Source: Closterium sp. Naga37s-1
Lineage: Eukaryota > Streptophyta > Zygnematophyceae > Desmidiales > Closteriaceae
NCBI GenBank assembly: GCA_947471745.1
Contig: CANJKZ010000981.1
Coordinates: 868,001 to 932,000, forward strand
DNA: 64,000 nucleotides
Direction: 5' to 3'
Shown: positions 38,840 to 50,430 of the stretch, piece after piece
Layout of the letters: each line of letters starts with the position of its first letter
How positions within the stretch are numbered: the stretch's first letter is position 1
Made by a program: the position numbers and the translations under genes
Notes under the pieces: generated by a model
Told to the model about the DNA's origin: nothing
Databases searched by the model: none
What the model saw: only the letters and a program-made list of their open reading frames with translations

Positions 38840-39755
38840 TGGATAGCTGCTGCGGACAACATATGTGCCTTTTGGGTCGATTTGTTTAATGGGAACAACG
38901 CCTCAACCGCAAAGTTGTAATCACCGTCGCCAACAACCAGAACCTGCACACACGACGACAGCTTCAATCCTGCGAAATTAACGTTATTCTACAGATGTCA
39001 AAAGTTTTGATTGCAGAAGGACTTGGTTACAACTTACTCAGCGTCAGTCAACTCATGGCGAAGGGAATCCACCTCGAAGCCGACAGCACCACTCGGGAGT
39101 TTAAGCTATACAATGGCAAGGGCGGACTTTACATCGGAAGAGTGGTCCTGAAGAAAAACGTCTTCGCCCTTGACTTCGTCCCGGATCAAGGCACCGCTGA
39201 CAGCGACGCGATTGTTTGGTCGCACCCACCAGACCTCGACCCCGACTTCAGCCACGGAAGATTCTGGTACTCGCACACCATACCTGAAGCAGAACGAACA
39301 AGGGCATTAGCGGTGATCCAAGAGACATCGGGAGAAGCATCAACATCAGCAGCAGCAAAGACCGCAGCAGCGGAGACATCGGCAGAAGCAGTGGCAACAG
39401 CAGCAGCAGCGACAACAGGAGCAGCAGCGGCAACATCGGCAAAAATAGAGACAACGACACCAGCACCAATGGCCACTCAGCAGCTGACTCCCACCCCACG
39501 CAACGTTCACCGGAGCGCCAACATCACTGCCGAAATTTAATCCAACTCCGATCTGTACAGACGTTCACCTGGACATCGCGCTGACGAATCGCTATGGCAT
39601 CAAAGGTTACAGCATCCTAGCAACACAACACTGAACAACACGATAAGAGCAGGAGTGCTCGATAAAGACTCACTACTCCTACCCGACGGCAGGGAACTTC
39701 AACGAGTCCGCGGAACTTGCTTTACCTGCCCCGAAGCTGACTTACCCCATCAACC
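38840..39755 (+). pseudogene. Copia C protease and pre-integrase region (fossil)
   Basis: Sequence downstream of gag includes the protease C-terminal part (VLIAEGLGYNLLSVSQLMAK), an Ala/Thr-rich spacer with GCAGCA runs (39340-39440), and a stretch ending LPHQP where copia B begins. Confidence 0.65.
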
Positions 39756-39885
39756 TGTCAAACATATATGATATAGCCTGTGTAGGCTATAGTGGGGTAG
39801 ACATTATGGGGTACATCTTTTCTAGGTTTTCATACTTGTACCCATCTCCTTTCTAGTCCACACCATTCCTCGTACTATTCTCACA
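39756..39885 (+). repeat. Copia B 5' LTR
   Basis: 130 bp, TGTCAAACATATATGATATA...CTCACA, same family as A, D and E by the core TAGGCTATAGTGGGGTAG. Confidence 0.92.
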
Positions 39886-40019
39886 TGGTATAGAGCAGGT
39901 TCCCTAGTGGGACCGTTTTTTTTAAAGGGCCCACCAATTAATACTTTTTTTTTTCCTGCCCTGCCCGAAGCGCTCTCCTTGCCCTGTCGCGCGCCTCGCG
40001 CCTGCCTCATCAGCGCCCC

Positions 40020-40345
40020 GTGCGCCTGCCCTGCTGTCGCGGCCCCTGCCGTCGCGGCTTTTGCCGTCGCGGCCCCTGCCGTCGCGGCCCCTGCCGTCGC
40101 GGCCCCTGCTGTCACGGCCCTGCCTGGCGCCGTTGCGGCCCCTGCCGTCGCAGCCCCTGCCATCGCGGCCCCTGCCGTCGCGGCCCCTGCCATCGCGGCA
40201 CCTGCAGTCGCGGCCCCTGCCGTCGCGGCCCCTGCCGTCCCGGCCCCTGCCGCCGCGGCCCCTGCCGTCGCGGCCCTACCTTACGCCGTCGCGGCCCTGC
40301 CTCCCTGTCGTCGCGGCCCTGCCTCGAGCTGTAGCGGCCCTGCCC
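40020..40345 (+). repeat. Copia B leader: 15-bp GTCGCGGCCCCTGCC repeats
   Basis: About 20 copies of GTCGCGGCCCCTGCC and close variants fill the leader. The Pro/Ala/Val frames are artefacts. Confidence 0.9.
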
Positions 40346-40700
40346 GGCCGCCGTCGTGGCCCTGTTCTGTTGAGTTCGCGGCCCTGCCTGCAGCTGCCGC
40401 GGCCCTTCCTACAGCCGCAGTCGCGGCCCTGCCTACTGCCACTGTTGGCGGCCCTACCCTGCGCCCGCACCGCCGACCTGCACCCCTGCCTGACGCGGCC
40501 CTGACCTGCCGGTGCGCCACGGCCCTGCCCTTCTAGTTGCGGCCCTACCTCGATCCTGCCCTGGTAAGCGCGCCGCCGCATCAGCGCCGCCCTTGCAAGC
40601 CGCGCCGCCCTGCCGAGTCGCGCTGCTCCCGCTGCTGCTGATGGTGCTGCTGCTAGGCTACTGCTGCTGCTGCTAGGCTACTGCTGCTGCTCCTGCTATC

Positions 40701-41300
40701 ATGGCTAGCCATAATGTCCTTACCTTCGATGCTGCGGGTTGAGCGGTTGATTTCGAGGTCTGGGTTGATGATCTGCAGCTTTTCCTGCAGTGTGACTCTA
40801 GGGACGGAGACTCACTGTTCGATCACACGTCCGGCGTCGCTGTTGCCCCTGCTGCCGATGCTGAAAGTGCAGTTTGCTCACAGTGGGCCACACGCGATGC
40901 TGCTGCTCGCCTAGCTGTCCGTAGTCATCTGCCGTCTGCTGAACGCGCACACTTTAGCCAGTTCAAGACCGCTAAGACTCTGTACGACGCGGTTGTTGCG
41001 CGCTACTCCTCCCCTGCCACTGCTGCCCTTAGCCGCCTCATGCTGCCGTACTTGTTCCCTGACCTAGCCGCTTTTGCCACAGTCGCTGACCTCATCACGC
41101 ACCTCCGCTCTAGTGACACCCACTACCGCGCTGCGCTTCCTGCGGAGTTCTGCGCCGCGACCCCCCCCCCCCCCTATGTACATCACTCTCTACTACCTCG
41201 TCACCCGGCTCCCTGACTCCCTTCGCTCGGTCAGGGACCACTTCCTCTCCCTTTGCCCCACCACGCTCACCGTTGACCTCCTCTAGGAGTGCCTCCTTGT
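40701..41300 (+). pseudogene. Copia B gag region (fossil)
   Basis: The copia gag segment reads VWVDDLQLFLQC, then ATRDAAARLAVRSHLPSAER, then RLMLPYLFPDLAAF and ITLYYLVTRLPDSLRSVRDH. It is closely related to the gag of D and E. Confidence 0.82.
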
Positions 41301-41489
41301 AGCAGAGAAGAGTATAGTCGCTGTAGGAGCCTTCGTGGTGACCCTCGTGCCCCTTTCTTTGAGGGGTGCTCTCCCGTCCCTCTTTTGCCCTCTGTTGCCT
41401 CTGCTGCTGCTGTCGACCTCGTTGGCACCGAGTCGGTCGGCGCTGCGTCTGCTCCTAGTGGGAGGCACCGCAGCGGCAGGAGAAAGGGG

Positions 41490-41895
41490 GGCAAGGGTGC
41501 TGGAGGGGATGGCGGGGGCGGCGGTGGTGGCGGTGGAGGCGGCGGAGGGGGTGGGGGTGGAGGTGGGGGTGGTGGCGGGAGTGGGGGCTTCGGTAGCGGT
41601 GGTGGAGGTGGAGGCGGTGGAGGCAGCGACAGTGGGGGTGGAGGTGGCGGCGGCGGCGGTGGTGCTGGTCGGGGTTGCGCTGTGCAGCGGGGAGGCTTTG
41701 GCGGCAGCCGCCAGCAGCAGCAGCGCCCTCGTGAGACCCTGTCGCCCCAGCAGCTTCGTGAGTGGTACGCTGGGCGTGGGAGGTCTGGGGGTGCTGGTCC
41801 CTGCGCTTACGTTCTCCGCACCGGAGACCGCAGTGGAGAGACGTGCGGCGGCCCGCACGCCACACAGCGCTGTTTCGGCCGCCTGACTGACGCCT
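41490..41895 (+). pseudogene. Copia B Gly-rich segment and expanded zinc knuckle (fossil)
   Basis: A poly-Gly tract (GGTGGCGG repeats, about 41510-41680) precedes LREWYAGRGRSGG and the CX13CX3HX4C segment starting CAYVLRTGDR and ending HATQRC. It is presumably the nucleocapsid part. Confidence 0.75.
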
Positions 41896-42129
41896 GGCGT
41901 GCACTGTTTCCTGACGCCACTGAGCTTCCTTGCTGGGGTGATCTGCTTAAGTCGGGGGTTGCTATCTTTGATCTTGACTATGATGCTATCCTTGCTACTA
42001 TGTATGCTGTGACTATTAGTGTTGAGGGTGACTGTTACCTGTGTGTTCCGCCCGACCCGGGCATTGAGGCTGCTGCTCTAGGTGCTAGTGAGTCTGCTGC
42101 TCCAGGTGCTGGTGAGGGTGCTCTCTCAG

Positions 42130-43350
42130 GTACCGCGTCGGCATAGGTCTTGCACACTTTCACCCTTGACTTGGGTGCTTTCCGCTCCTTCTTTCGTGAC
42201 TGCACCACACTCTTGCCGCTCAGTCGGCCAGTGGCAGTCTCTCTGGCTGACCCCTCTAGGGATCCGGTCCTTGCACACTCCTCCACGGTCCTGCCGTGTC
42301 CGGCGGTCCCATCTGGCTCTCTGTCTGGCCTCCACCTCCCCTCGTTCTCCATGAACTTGGTGAGTGGAGCTGACCTTCAGGGCGCGTGGGTTGACCAGTT
42401 CACTCCTGGAGGTCAGCAGGTGACCCACTGTTCGTGTACTCGGACAGGTCGGCACCTGGCCACGTTCACCAGTCAGCATGGGTCGAGCCTGTACACCCTG
42501 ACTACAGTGTCTCCTCCGGCTGCTGCGTCTGGTCAGGTAGCGGCGTCGGGTCAGGTGTTTGCTGCAGCATCCTGGTCTGGTCCTGAGTCTGCCCCCTGCT
42601 CGTGTCACCTCCTGTCTCACCAGACTCTCCTCTGGCACCACCGCCTTGGTCACCCCTCCCTGCCTCGTCTCCAAGGCATGGCCTCCCGTGTCCTTGTCAC
42701 TGGTCTTCCCCGGTCTCTCCCTCCCCTTCCCCCGAGGCCTGCCCCTACCTGCGTTCCTTGCGTCGAGGGGCGGCAGCGCGCCCCTCCTCACTCCTCCGAG
42801 TTCCCTTCGACGGAGGGTCCCCTGCAGACTCTTCACATGGACGTGTGGGGCCCAGCCCGCGTCCGTGGACAGGGTCACGAGCGCTTCGTTGACGACTACT
42901 CGCGTTACAACACGGTCTTCCCATTGCGCCGCAAGGGTGAGGTCACTGAGGTGCTGATCGACTGGATCCGTGCTGCTCGTCGTCAGCTCAGCGAGAGTTT
43001 CGGCTCGGACCTTCCTGTTCTGCGTCTGCACTCCGACAGAGGTGGAGAGTTTTCCTCCGACCTTCTGAGGGCCTTCTGTCATGCGGAGGGCATCCGCCAG
43101 ACGTTCACGCTTCCGGCCACTCCACAGCAAAATGGGATTGCTGAGCGCCGCAATGGCATGGTCATGGACGTCGCTCGTACGTCCATGATCCATGCGGCTG
43201 CTCCCCATTTTCTGTGGCCGTTCGCAGTTCAGTACGCAGCGCATCAGATCAACCTTCAGCCCCGGGTCTCCTTGCCGGAGACCTCCCCTACTCTGCGGTG
43301 GACGGGGAAGGTTGGCGATGCGTCTGCGTTCCGTGTCTGGGGATCTTGAG
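42130..43350 (+). pseudogene. Copia B protease-integrase region (fossil)
   Basis: Protease-like FTLDLGAFRSFFRD; pre-integrase LLWHHRLGHPSLPRLQG; integrase core [43 protein letters not shown]. Confidence 0.85.
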
Positions 43351-43659
43351 ATTTTGTCCGCGACTCGTCTGCGGACAAGCTGTCCCCCCGTGCTGTTCCC
43401 TGCGTCTTCCTTGGCTTCCCCCCTGACGCGCCTGGTTGGCAGTTTTACCACCCCACCTCGCGCCGTGTTCTGTCCTCTCAGGACGTCACGTTTGACAAGT
43501 CGGTTCCTTACTACCGTCTCTTCCCCTACCGCACTGCCCCCCTCCCCCCCCCGCCGCTCTTCCTCGCGCCAGGTCCTCCCCCGGTAGACCCCCTCCCCCC
43601 TCAGGGTCCTGCCCCCTCAGGTGTGTCCCAGGTAGACTGTCAAGGTAGCTGTTGACTCT

Positions 43660-44340
43660 GGTGCTGCTAGGGGTGCTCAGCCTGCGGGTGCCGGGTCTGG
43701 GGGTGCTGAGCCTGAGAGTGTGGAGCCTGGGGGTGCTGAGTCTGGGGGTGCTGAGCCTGGGCTTGCTGAGCCTGGGGGTGCTGAGTCTGGGGGTGCGGAG
43801 CCTGAGGGTGCTGAGCGTGCCTGTGTGGAGTCAGGAGGTGCTGAGCCTGGAGGTCCTTTGGATGCTTCATCCTGGCAGGAGCCACTCTCTCCGCAGCAGC
43901 TGCGCGAGTGGTTTGCTCGGCACTGGAGCCGTGCTGCTGGAGCTGGTGGTGCTACGGGCGCTGGAGGTCCTGCTGCTACTGGAGCTGTTGGGGGTTCTGG
44001 AGCCACTGGTCCCGAAGGTGCTCGTACTGGAGGTACTGGAGCTGCTGGGCCTGGTGGTGCTGCTGGAGCTGGAGCTGCTGGAGGTGCTGGAGCTGGCGGT
44101 GCTGCTGGAGGTACTGGATCTGGCGCTACCGGAGCTGCTGAGGCTTCTGGTGGTCCTGCTGGAGCTGGAGCTGCTGGAGGTGCTGCAGCTGGAGGTGCTG
44201 CTGGGGCCGGTGCTCCTGGGGGTGCTGGAGTTGGCGCTACTAGGGCTGCTGGAGGTGCTCCGGGAGCTGGTGGTGCTGCTGGAGTTGGAGCTGACACTGG
44301 GGGTGCTGGTGCTGTCCCTGCTGGTTTTGGAGGCGCTGCA
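43660..44340 (+). repeat. Copia B linker: GAEPGGAE and GAGGTGCTGGAGCTG repeats
   Basis: 15-bp GGGGGTGCTGAGCCT units and GGAGCTGGAGCTGCTG units sit between integrase and RT, as in the sister elements. Confidence 0.85.
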
Positions 44341-45039
44341 CGACCGCGAACGTACTTCGTTCCGCTCCTTGAGCAGGTTCTTGGTCTCCCGCCTTCTGCT
44401 GGTCCCGCTCCTTCCTTAGAGTATCCACCGCCTGTCCCGTCGCAGTCGCAGCTACAGCCAGCCTCCCCACTGCCTGCTCCTTCTCCTTACACTGGTCCGA
44501 CCGGAGGTCTTGCTGAGCGTCGTGAGCCTGCGTCTCGTCCTGCGTCACCTGTTCGTGCTGCTCGCACTAGTTTTCGTGGTTCGCGTCAGCGTCCTCCTCC
44601 TGTCCCTGGCACGCACCAGATGGCTCTGCGTCCTTCCACTGCTCCGAAGCGTGTCCCTTTGCTGTCTCCTCCTGAGTCCTCCCTTCCTACCCTTGCTGAC
44701 CCGGAGTCTGACTCCCTTCTTGCTACTAGTCCTACTGTCACGCGTCTCCTTGCCTATGTTGACACTGACCCTTCCTTTGAGTCTACTGTTGCATCTGCTC
44801 TTGTTGCTGAGCTTATCGACTTTGCTGCTCGCTATCGTCTAGACTACGCCGCTAGTCTTGTTGCTGGGTCTGAGTCTGTCTGTCCTCCGTCCGTCGGGGG
44901 TGAGTGTGCCCTTGGCACGGACGTCCTTGAGGACAGGCAGGAGGAGTTCCAGTGTTTTGCTGCTGCTTCACCTCATCTCGTGTCCATGCTGCTTGCCCCT
45001 GAGGGAGACCCGGATGCACCAGACATCCCGACTCCGCGC

Positions 45040-46604
45040 TCTTACGCAGAGGCGGTTGAGGGTCCCTACTCCTCTAAGTGGCAGACAGCCATGGACGCAG
45101 AGATGGCTTCCTGGAAGTCCACAGGCACCTACGTCGACGAGGTTCCCCCACCTGGGGCGAACATTGTCGATGGCATGTGGATTTTCAGGGTGAAGCGGCC
45201 GCCGGGTTCTCCGCCTGTCTTCAAGGCGCGTTACGTGGCTCGAAGCTTCAGTCAGCGGCAGGGAGTTGACTACTTTCAGACCTTCTCTCCCACCCCGAAG
45301 ATGACCACTCTTCGGGTACTGCTGCATGTCGCTGCTCAGCGTGACTACGAGCTTCACCCTCTTGACTTCAGCACAGCCTTCCTACAGGGCAGCCTGCACG
45401 AGGAGATCTGGCTGTGCCGCCCACCTGGCTTAACTAGGTCGTTTCCTCCTGGTACTTAGTGGAGCCTCCGGCGGCCAGTCTACGGTCTCCGCCAGGCGCC
45501 CCGTGAGTGGCACGATACACTGAGGACTACACTGGCGGCTCTTGGGTTTGCTCCTTCCACTACTGACCCGTCGCTGTTTCTCCACACCGACACTATTCTG
45601 CCGCCGTTCTACATCCTCGTGTACGTCGACGACTTGGTCTTTGCACTGCGGACACAGAGGGACTCGCCCACGTGAAGTCCGAGCTGCAGAAGAGACACAC
45701 GTGCACAGACCTGGGTGAGCTGCGCAGCTATCTTGGCTTGCAGATCACCCGGGACAGAGCACGCCGCACCATTACCTTGACTCAGTCACACATTGTGCAG
45801 CAGGTCCTTCAGCGCTTCAACTTCACGTACTCCTCGCCTCAGGCCACTCCTCTGTCTACTCGCCACTCGCTCTCAGCTCTGCCTTCGGATGAGTCCGTAG
45901 AGCCGAGTGGCCCGTACCCAGAGCTTGTTGGCTGCCTCATGTACCTGATGACCTGCAATCGACCTGACCTTGCATACCCTGTTAGCATCTTTGCACGCTA
46001 TGTTGCTCCTGGGAGACACCGACCAGAGCACATGGATGCAGCTAAGAGGGTGTTGCGCTACTTGTGCAATACGTCGGGCATGGGGCTCGTGCTTGGAGGA
46101 CGGGCTCGGGTTGTCATCACTGGTCACGCAGACGCTTCTTGGGTTGACGACTTGGCTACGCAGCGGTCGTCACAGGGTTACACCTTCAGCCTTGGTTCTG
46201 GCTCTATTTCGTGGCGGTCTACCCGCTCGTCTTCTGTTCTCAGCTCCTGTTGTGAGGCTGAGATCTACGCTGGGGCCATGGCTGCACAGGAGTTACGCTG
46301 GCTCACCTACCTGCTGTCCGACTTGGGAGAGGCGCCTCGTTCTCCTCCAGTTCTGTACATCGACAACAAGGCCATGCTGGCCTTGTGTCAGGAGCACAGA
46401 CTGGAGCACAGAACGAAGCACATTGCTCTGCGCTCCTTCCTTGCTCAAGAGTTGCAGCAGTGTGGTCAGCTTCGTCTTGCTTACGTGGCCACTCGGGCCA
46501 ACACTGCTGATATCTTTACCAAGGCCCTTCAGCCTTGTGATCATCAGCGCTTTTGTACTATGCTAGGTCTTGTGCCTACTTGGCCTCACTTGCTCACTTC
46601 TTGA
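45040..46604 (+). pseudogene. Copia B reverse transcriptase-RNase H region (fossil)
   Basis: RT motifs WQTAMDAEMASWKSTGTY, WIFRVKRPPGSPPVFKARYV, DFSTAFLQGS and VYVDDLV, followed by RNase H motifs ([47 protein letters not shown]). Confidence 0.88.
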
Positions 46605-46837
46605 CTTTGCTTGTACTGTGATCTATATATACCTGCACCTGCATGCTTACCCTTGCTAGGTTGAGATCATTGTCTTGTTTGTTCACCTTGATATATAACT
46701 CAGCATGTGAACTGGCCTTATGGCCTTGTGCTTGTGCTCAGAATGTGTGGTGACGTCATGATCCACCCTGAGCTTGCCTTGCCTTGCTTGTCTAGTCTTG
46801 TGACGTCTTGTTCTCCCCCACTTTGCCTATGGGGGTG

Positions 46838-46967
46838 TGTCAAACATATATGATATAGCCTGTGTAGGCTGTAGTGGGGTAGACATTATGGGGTACAACT
46901 TTTCTATGTTTTCATACTTGTACCCATCTCCTTTCTAGTCCGCACCATTCCTCGTACTATTCTCACA
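46838..46967 (+). repeat. Copia B 3' LTR
   Basis: 130 bp, matching 39756-39885 with about four differences. Confidence 0.92.
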
Positions 46968-46972
46968 CAACC

Positions 46973-48270
46973 GTTCGTCTCCCACCACAACCCGAGTGCA
47001 CCAGCATACGCACCTCGGAAGAAGGTTTACTGCGACATACCGTACGCTCGCGAAAGTGGACAAGGAGCATACAAATACGTCATCACGTTCATCAACGCCG
47101 CCACGAGATACGTCTGGCACCTAAACCTTCCGAGTTGCGACATGGCCTTCGAAGCCTTCGTTGCATGGCTTCCAGTAGCAGAAAGGGAATCAGGAGTGAA
47201 GCTAAAAAGCTTCCAGTCAGATGGGGGAGGAGAATATCAGTCACAGCGGTTCAAGCAGTACCTTGTGGAGAGAGGCATCAAGCGACTCATCTCTCTTCCT
47301 TACGCTCATCAGCAGCAAGGCGTGGCAGAAAGAATGAACAGGACCCTTTATAACACCATGCACAAGCTGCTACGGGGCATGCGGCTACCCAACCATCAGT
47401 GGCCTGAGGCGATGGACCACGCTATGCTGTTGCACAAATTGCTTTTGTCATCCTCGCTTCCGAACAACGCATCACCACATCAGTTGTGGACAGGAAAATT
47501 GGGCAACACAGAATTGTTACGAGTTTTTGGCTGCATGGTACAGTACCGACCACACACTGCACGAGCCAGAAGATTCTCACAACGCGCACCGTGGGGACTA
47601 CACTTGGGCATCGAAAAACACTACAACGCGTGGAAAATCTTCGACGTCCACTCGAAGGAAACGGTAGCAGCACGTGACGTGATTTTCTACGAACGACTCA
47701 CTCTCCAAACGTACCTGGACAACTTGGCAGCAGAACGGGACCTCACGGGCGGCTTCCGTGGCAACCGAGCCTTCGCCACACCAGCAGATGAGGCTAACTG
47801 GGATGAGCAAAACGTGGATGGAGCATCCGAGGAAGCCTGGCCCCTTCCTTACTGCTCGGTATCTATTCCGATGGACGACGAAAACCCTCGCGAAAGCATC
47901 AACGCCGAAGTCTTCTACCACTTTGCCGACAACGGTTACATTACACCTCAGCCGGTCAACACAAACGATTCAGAACGCATATGTCCCAACTTCTTACCTG
48001 ATCCAGAAACGGGACACGAAGCAGTCTATCCCGAGGACCCAAATCTCCCTCGCTATACACAGAGTGGGCTGCAGATACTCGGACTCATCACCGCTGTCCA
48101 CGGAGCATCGCCACCAAAGGAGCCTGCCACAGTTCAGCAGGCTCTGGGGTGGGAGCACAGGGAAAAATGGCGCGAAGCCATAGATAGGGAATTAAAGGCG
48201 CTGGAAGACAGAAACACCTGGAAGATAGTACCCATTGGAGTGGCACGCAACAAAACTATCCTCACGTGAA
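46973..48270 (+). pseudogene. Copia C integrase region, resumed after copia B (fossil)
   Basis: Integrase core segments KYVITFINAATRYVWHL, KSFQSDGGGEYQSQRFKQYL and SLPYAHQQQGVAERMNRTLY, then VFGCMVQYRP and HLGIEKHYNAWKIF, the usual copia integrase C-terminal part. Confidence 0.85.
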
Positions 48271-49560
48271 GGTGGGTTTTCCGCGTGAAGACGGAAGCTG
48301 ACGGAACAATTGTCAATTTCAAGGCACGATGGGTCGTGCGTGGCTTCGATCAAGAGCACGGACGAGATTTCACCGAGACCTTCGCGCCGGCCATCCGTCA
48401 TACCTCTCTGCGAATCCTTCTCGCAATAGCCGCCATGAAGCAGAAGAAGCTCCGCCAAATCGACGTGGCCAATGCGTTTCTCTACGCTCCCGACGATGCC
48501 GAGATCTTTGTCGAGCAACCACACGGGTCCGACACAGACCCTAATCAAGTCTGTCAACCGATAAAGTCCCTGTATGGCATCAAGCAAGCACCGAGTCTGT
48601 GGCAACAGTACCTAGACGCCCGATTAATCCGCATTGGCTTTGCCAACTGCCAAATGACCAAGGGATGTACCGTCTCACAAAAGCCGTTGAATACATCTTT
48701 CTCATCGTCTATGTGGACGATCTACTTTATATAGGCTCCACCGACAGCATCACCACCTGGTTCAAAGGGGAGCTGCAGCGGGACCTCACACTCACCTTTT
48801 CCTCTACCGTAACGCAATACTTGAGACTCAACATACAAGACGGAGAGAACACGATCTACCTCAGTGCCACAAAATAAGCCGACACCATCGCAAAACGCTT
48901 CGGACTAAGCCCAACCACTATCTCCACGCCATACCGCTACACCGTCGGAAATCACTAGGAAGCCTCCACTCTGCTCGGACTTGCCGGCATACGTGACTAC
49001 CAGCGAAAGCTGGGATGCCTACTCTTCGCAGCCGTTACCTGCCGACCGGACCTGTCATATTCAGCAAGCCAACTCGCCACCTATCTCAAGAAGCCCGAAG
49101 CAGAGCACATGGCAGAACTTGATTGCACACTGCATTACCTCGTGAGCACACCGACGGTCGGCTTAACATACCACAAAACCGAAACCACGACGCCGAAACT
49201 AATCGGCTACGTAGATGCTGATCATGCTAGCGACACCTACAATAGGCGATCGCGCACCGGCTACATCTACTGACTCGAACCCGGCGGTCCTATCTCGTGG
49301 CAGTCGAGCAAGCAAGAACTAATTGATATCTCCTCTTCTGAAGCTGAATACATAGCACTCTGCTCAGCCACCAAGGAAGGACTGTACCTTCGCGAACTAC
49401 TGGAAGAAGCAAAGTTTGTCCAAATACCCAGCTTCTCCCTCTTCTACGACAACCAATCGCAATTCGCATAGCGAATAAGAACAGGTTCGCGGATCGAACG
49501 AAGCACATTGCCCTGCAATATTTCTTCGTGAAGAACGAGATCGAGAATGGAAGACTCGAG
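48130..49560 (+). pseudogene. Copia C reverse transcriptase-RNase H region (fossil)
   Basis: RT motifs WREAIDRELKALEDRNTWKI, WVVRGFDQEHGRDFTETFAP, IDVANAFLYAP and PIKSLYGIKQAPSLWQQYL are followed by RNase H motifs (CRPDLSYSASQLATYL, DADHASDTYNRRSRTGY, SSEAEYIALCSATKE). A different family from A/B/D/E. Confidence 0.85.
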
Positions 49561-49753
49561 CTATCTGTCAGAATGTGTAGTTTGTCTAGCCTGCAGTGGG
49601 GTACTCTATAGTGAGTACGGCCCCTTAGGGTTTCCTATATGTGTCCACCTGCTTGCTAGTGCAACCACTCCCTTTTTTCCTCATTCTCTCTTACCTAGCT
49701 AGCTAAACCCTAGCTATGGCTCCTTCATTCTAGCTACTGTTTCTGACACTATC
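49561..49753 (+). mobile_element. Solo LTR of the short-LTR copia family
   Basis: 49566-49748 (183 bp), TGTCAGAATGTG...TTCTGACA, with the family core CAGTGGGGTACTCTATAG. Perfect 5-bp target duplication CTATC (49561-49565 and 49749-49753). It interrupts the C-terminal end of copia C. It is the product expected from recombination between the two LTRs of an element, leaving one. Confidence 0.88.
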
Positions 49754-49850
49754 CTACTGCCCTACATCCGAGATGGCAACAGACTACCGACAACGATGGG
49801 GCAGATGCCGACAATGACCCGTCATGTAGCCACCGTCCAAGAACAGGGAG

Positions 49851-50109
49851 GACATTTTCCTAGATTTTTTGCGTGGCTTAGTATCGGAACCAGGGTCGGC
49901 GCTAGGATATGGGTGTCTGATTTTTCAACCCGTCTGAGCGTTTGACGAAAAAAATATGGGTGTATGATTTTTCAGACGGAAAAAAATACAAGTATGAAGA
50001 CGGAAACATGCGGTGCGCAGCCATCTCGGTACTGTCTAAATAATATTACACGCTATTTCCAAGCAGGTAAGGTTTTTTCTGCCAGGTGATCGCATCACAA
50101 TCAAACTGA
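49851..50109. other. AT-rich spacer between copia C and copia D
   Basis: No gene. Contains two related stretches around TATGGGTGT(C/A)TGATTTTTCA and an inverted CCGTCTGA/TCAGACGG pair. It may include the missing tail of copia C, but no LTR match is seen. Confidence 0.45.
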
Positions 50110-50234
50110 TGTGAAGAATGAGGAATGGATTGACTAGGAATGTGAAAGGTACAAGTATGAAACCCTAGAATATCTGTACCCCCTATTGTCTACCCCACTA
50201 CAGCCTACATAGGCTATATCATATATGTCTGACA
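50110..50234 (-). repeat. Copia D 3' LTR
   Basis: 125 bp. On the minus strand it begins TGTCAGACATATATGATATA and ends TTCTTCACA. Just inside lies the family's conserved 3' segment (CTTGTTCTCCCCCACTTTGC on the minus strand). Confidence 0.9.
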
Positions 50235-50430
50235 CACCCCCATAGGCAAAGTGGGGGAGAACAAGGGGTCACACGACCAGTCAAGCAAAGCAAGCTTAGG
50301 GTGGATCACAACGTCACCACACATTCCGAGCACCGGTTCAAGGCCACAAGGCCAGTTCACATGCAGGATTATACATATATAAAGGTAAACAAGCAAGAGC
50401 AGGTATATATAGGTCACAGTACAAGCAAGG

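Larger units (their letters stand above)
39751..46972 (+). mobile_element. Ty1/copia element B inside copia C (broken)
   Basis: 39756-46967 (7212 bp) with 130-bp LTRs and a perfect 5-bp target duplication CAACC (39751-39755, 46968-46972). PBS TGGTATAGAGCAGG at 39886. Parts in order: repeat-rich leader, gag, Gly-rich segment, expanded zinc knuckle, protease, integrase, GAEPGGAE-type linker, RT, RNase H. About four LTR differences by eye indicate a fairly recent insertion. Several breaks in the coding parts. Confidence 0.93.
36879..49850 (+). mobile_element. Ty1/copia element C (old, broken), with nested insertions
   Basis: The 5' LTR is about 36879-37315 (TGTTGG...CCCAACA), followed by PBS TGGTATGAGAGCAG. 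Then come gag with a zinc knuckle, protease, integrase, RT and RNase H in copia order. The element is interrupted by copia B (39756-46967) and by a solo LTR (49566-49748). Its coding end seems to lie near 49800, and a purine-rich AACAGGGAGGACA near 49845 may be the polypurine tract. No matching 3' LTR is seen before copia D starts at 50110. It belongs to a different family from A, B, D and E. It is broken by several changes and is older than its insertions. Confidence 0.78.
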
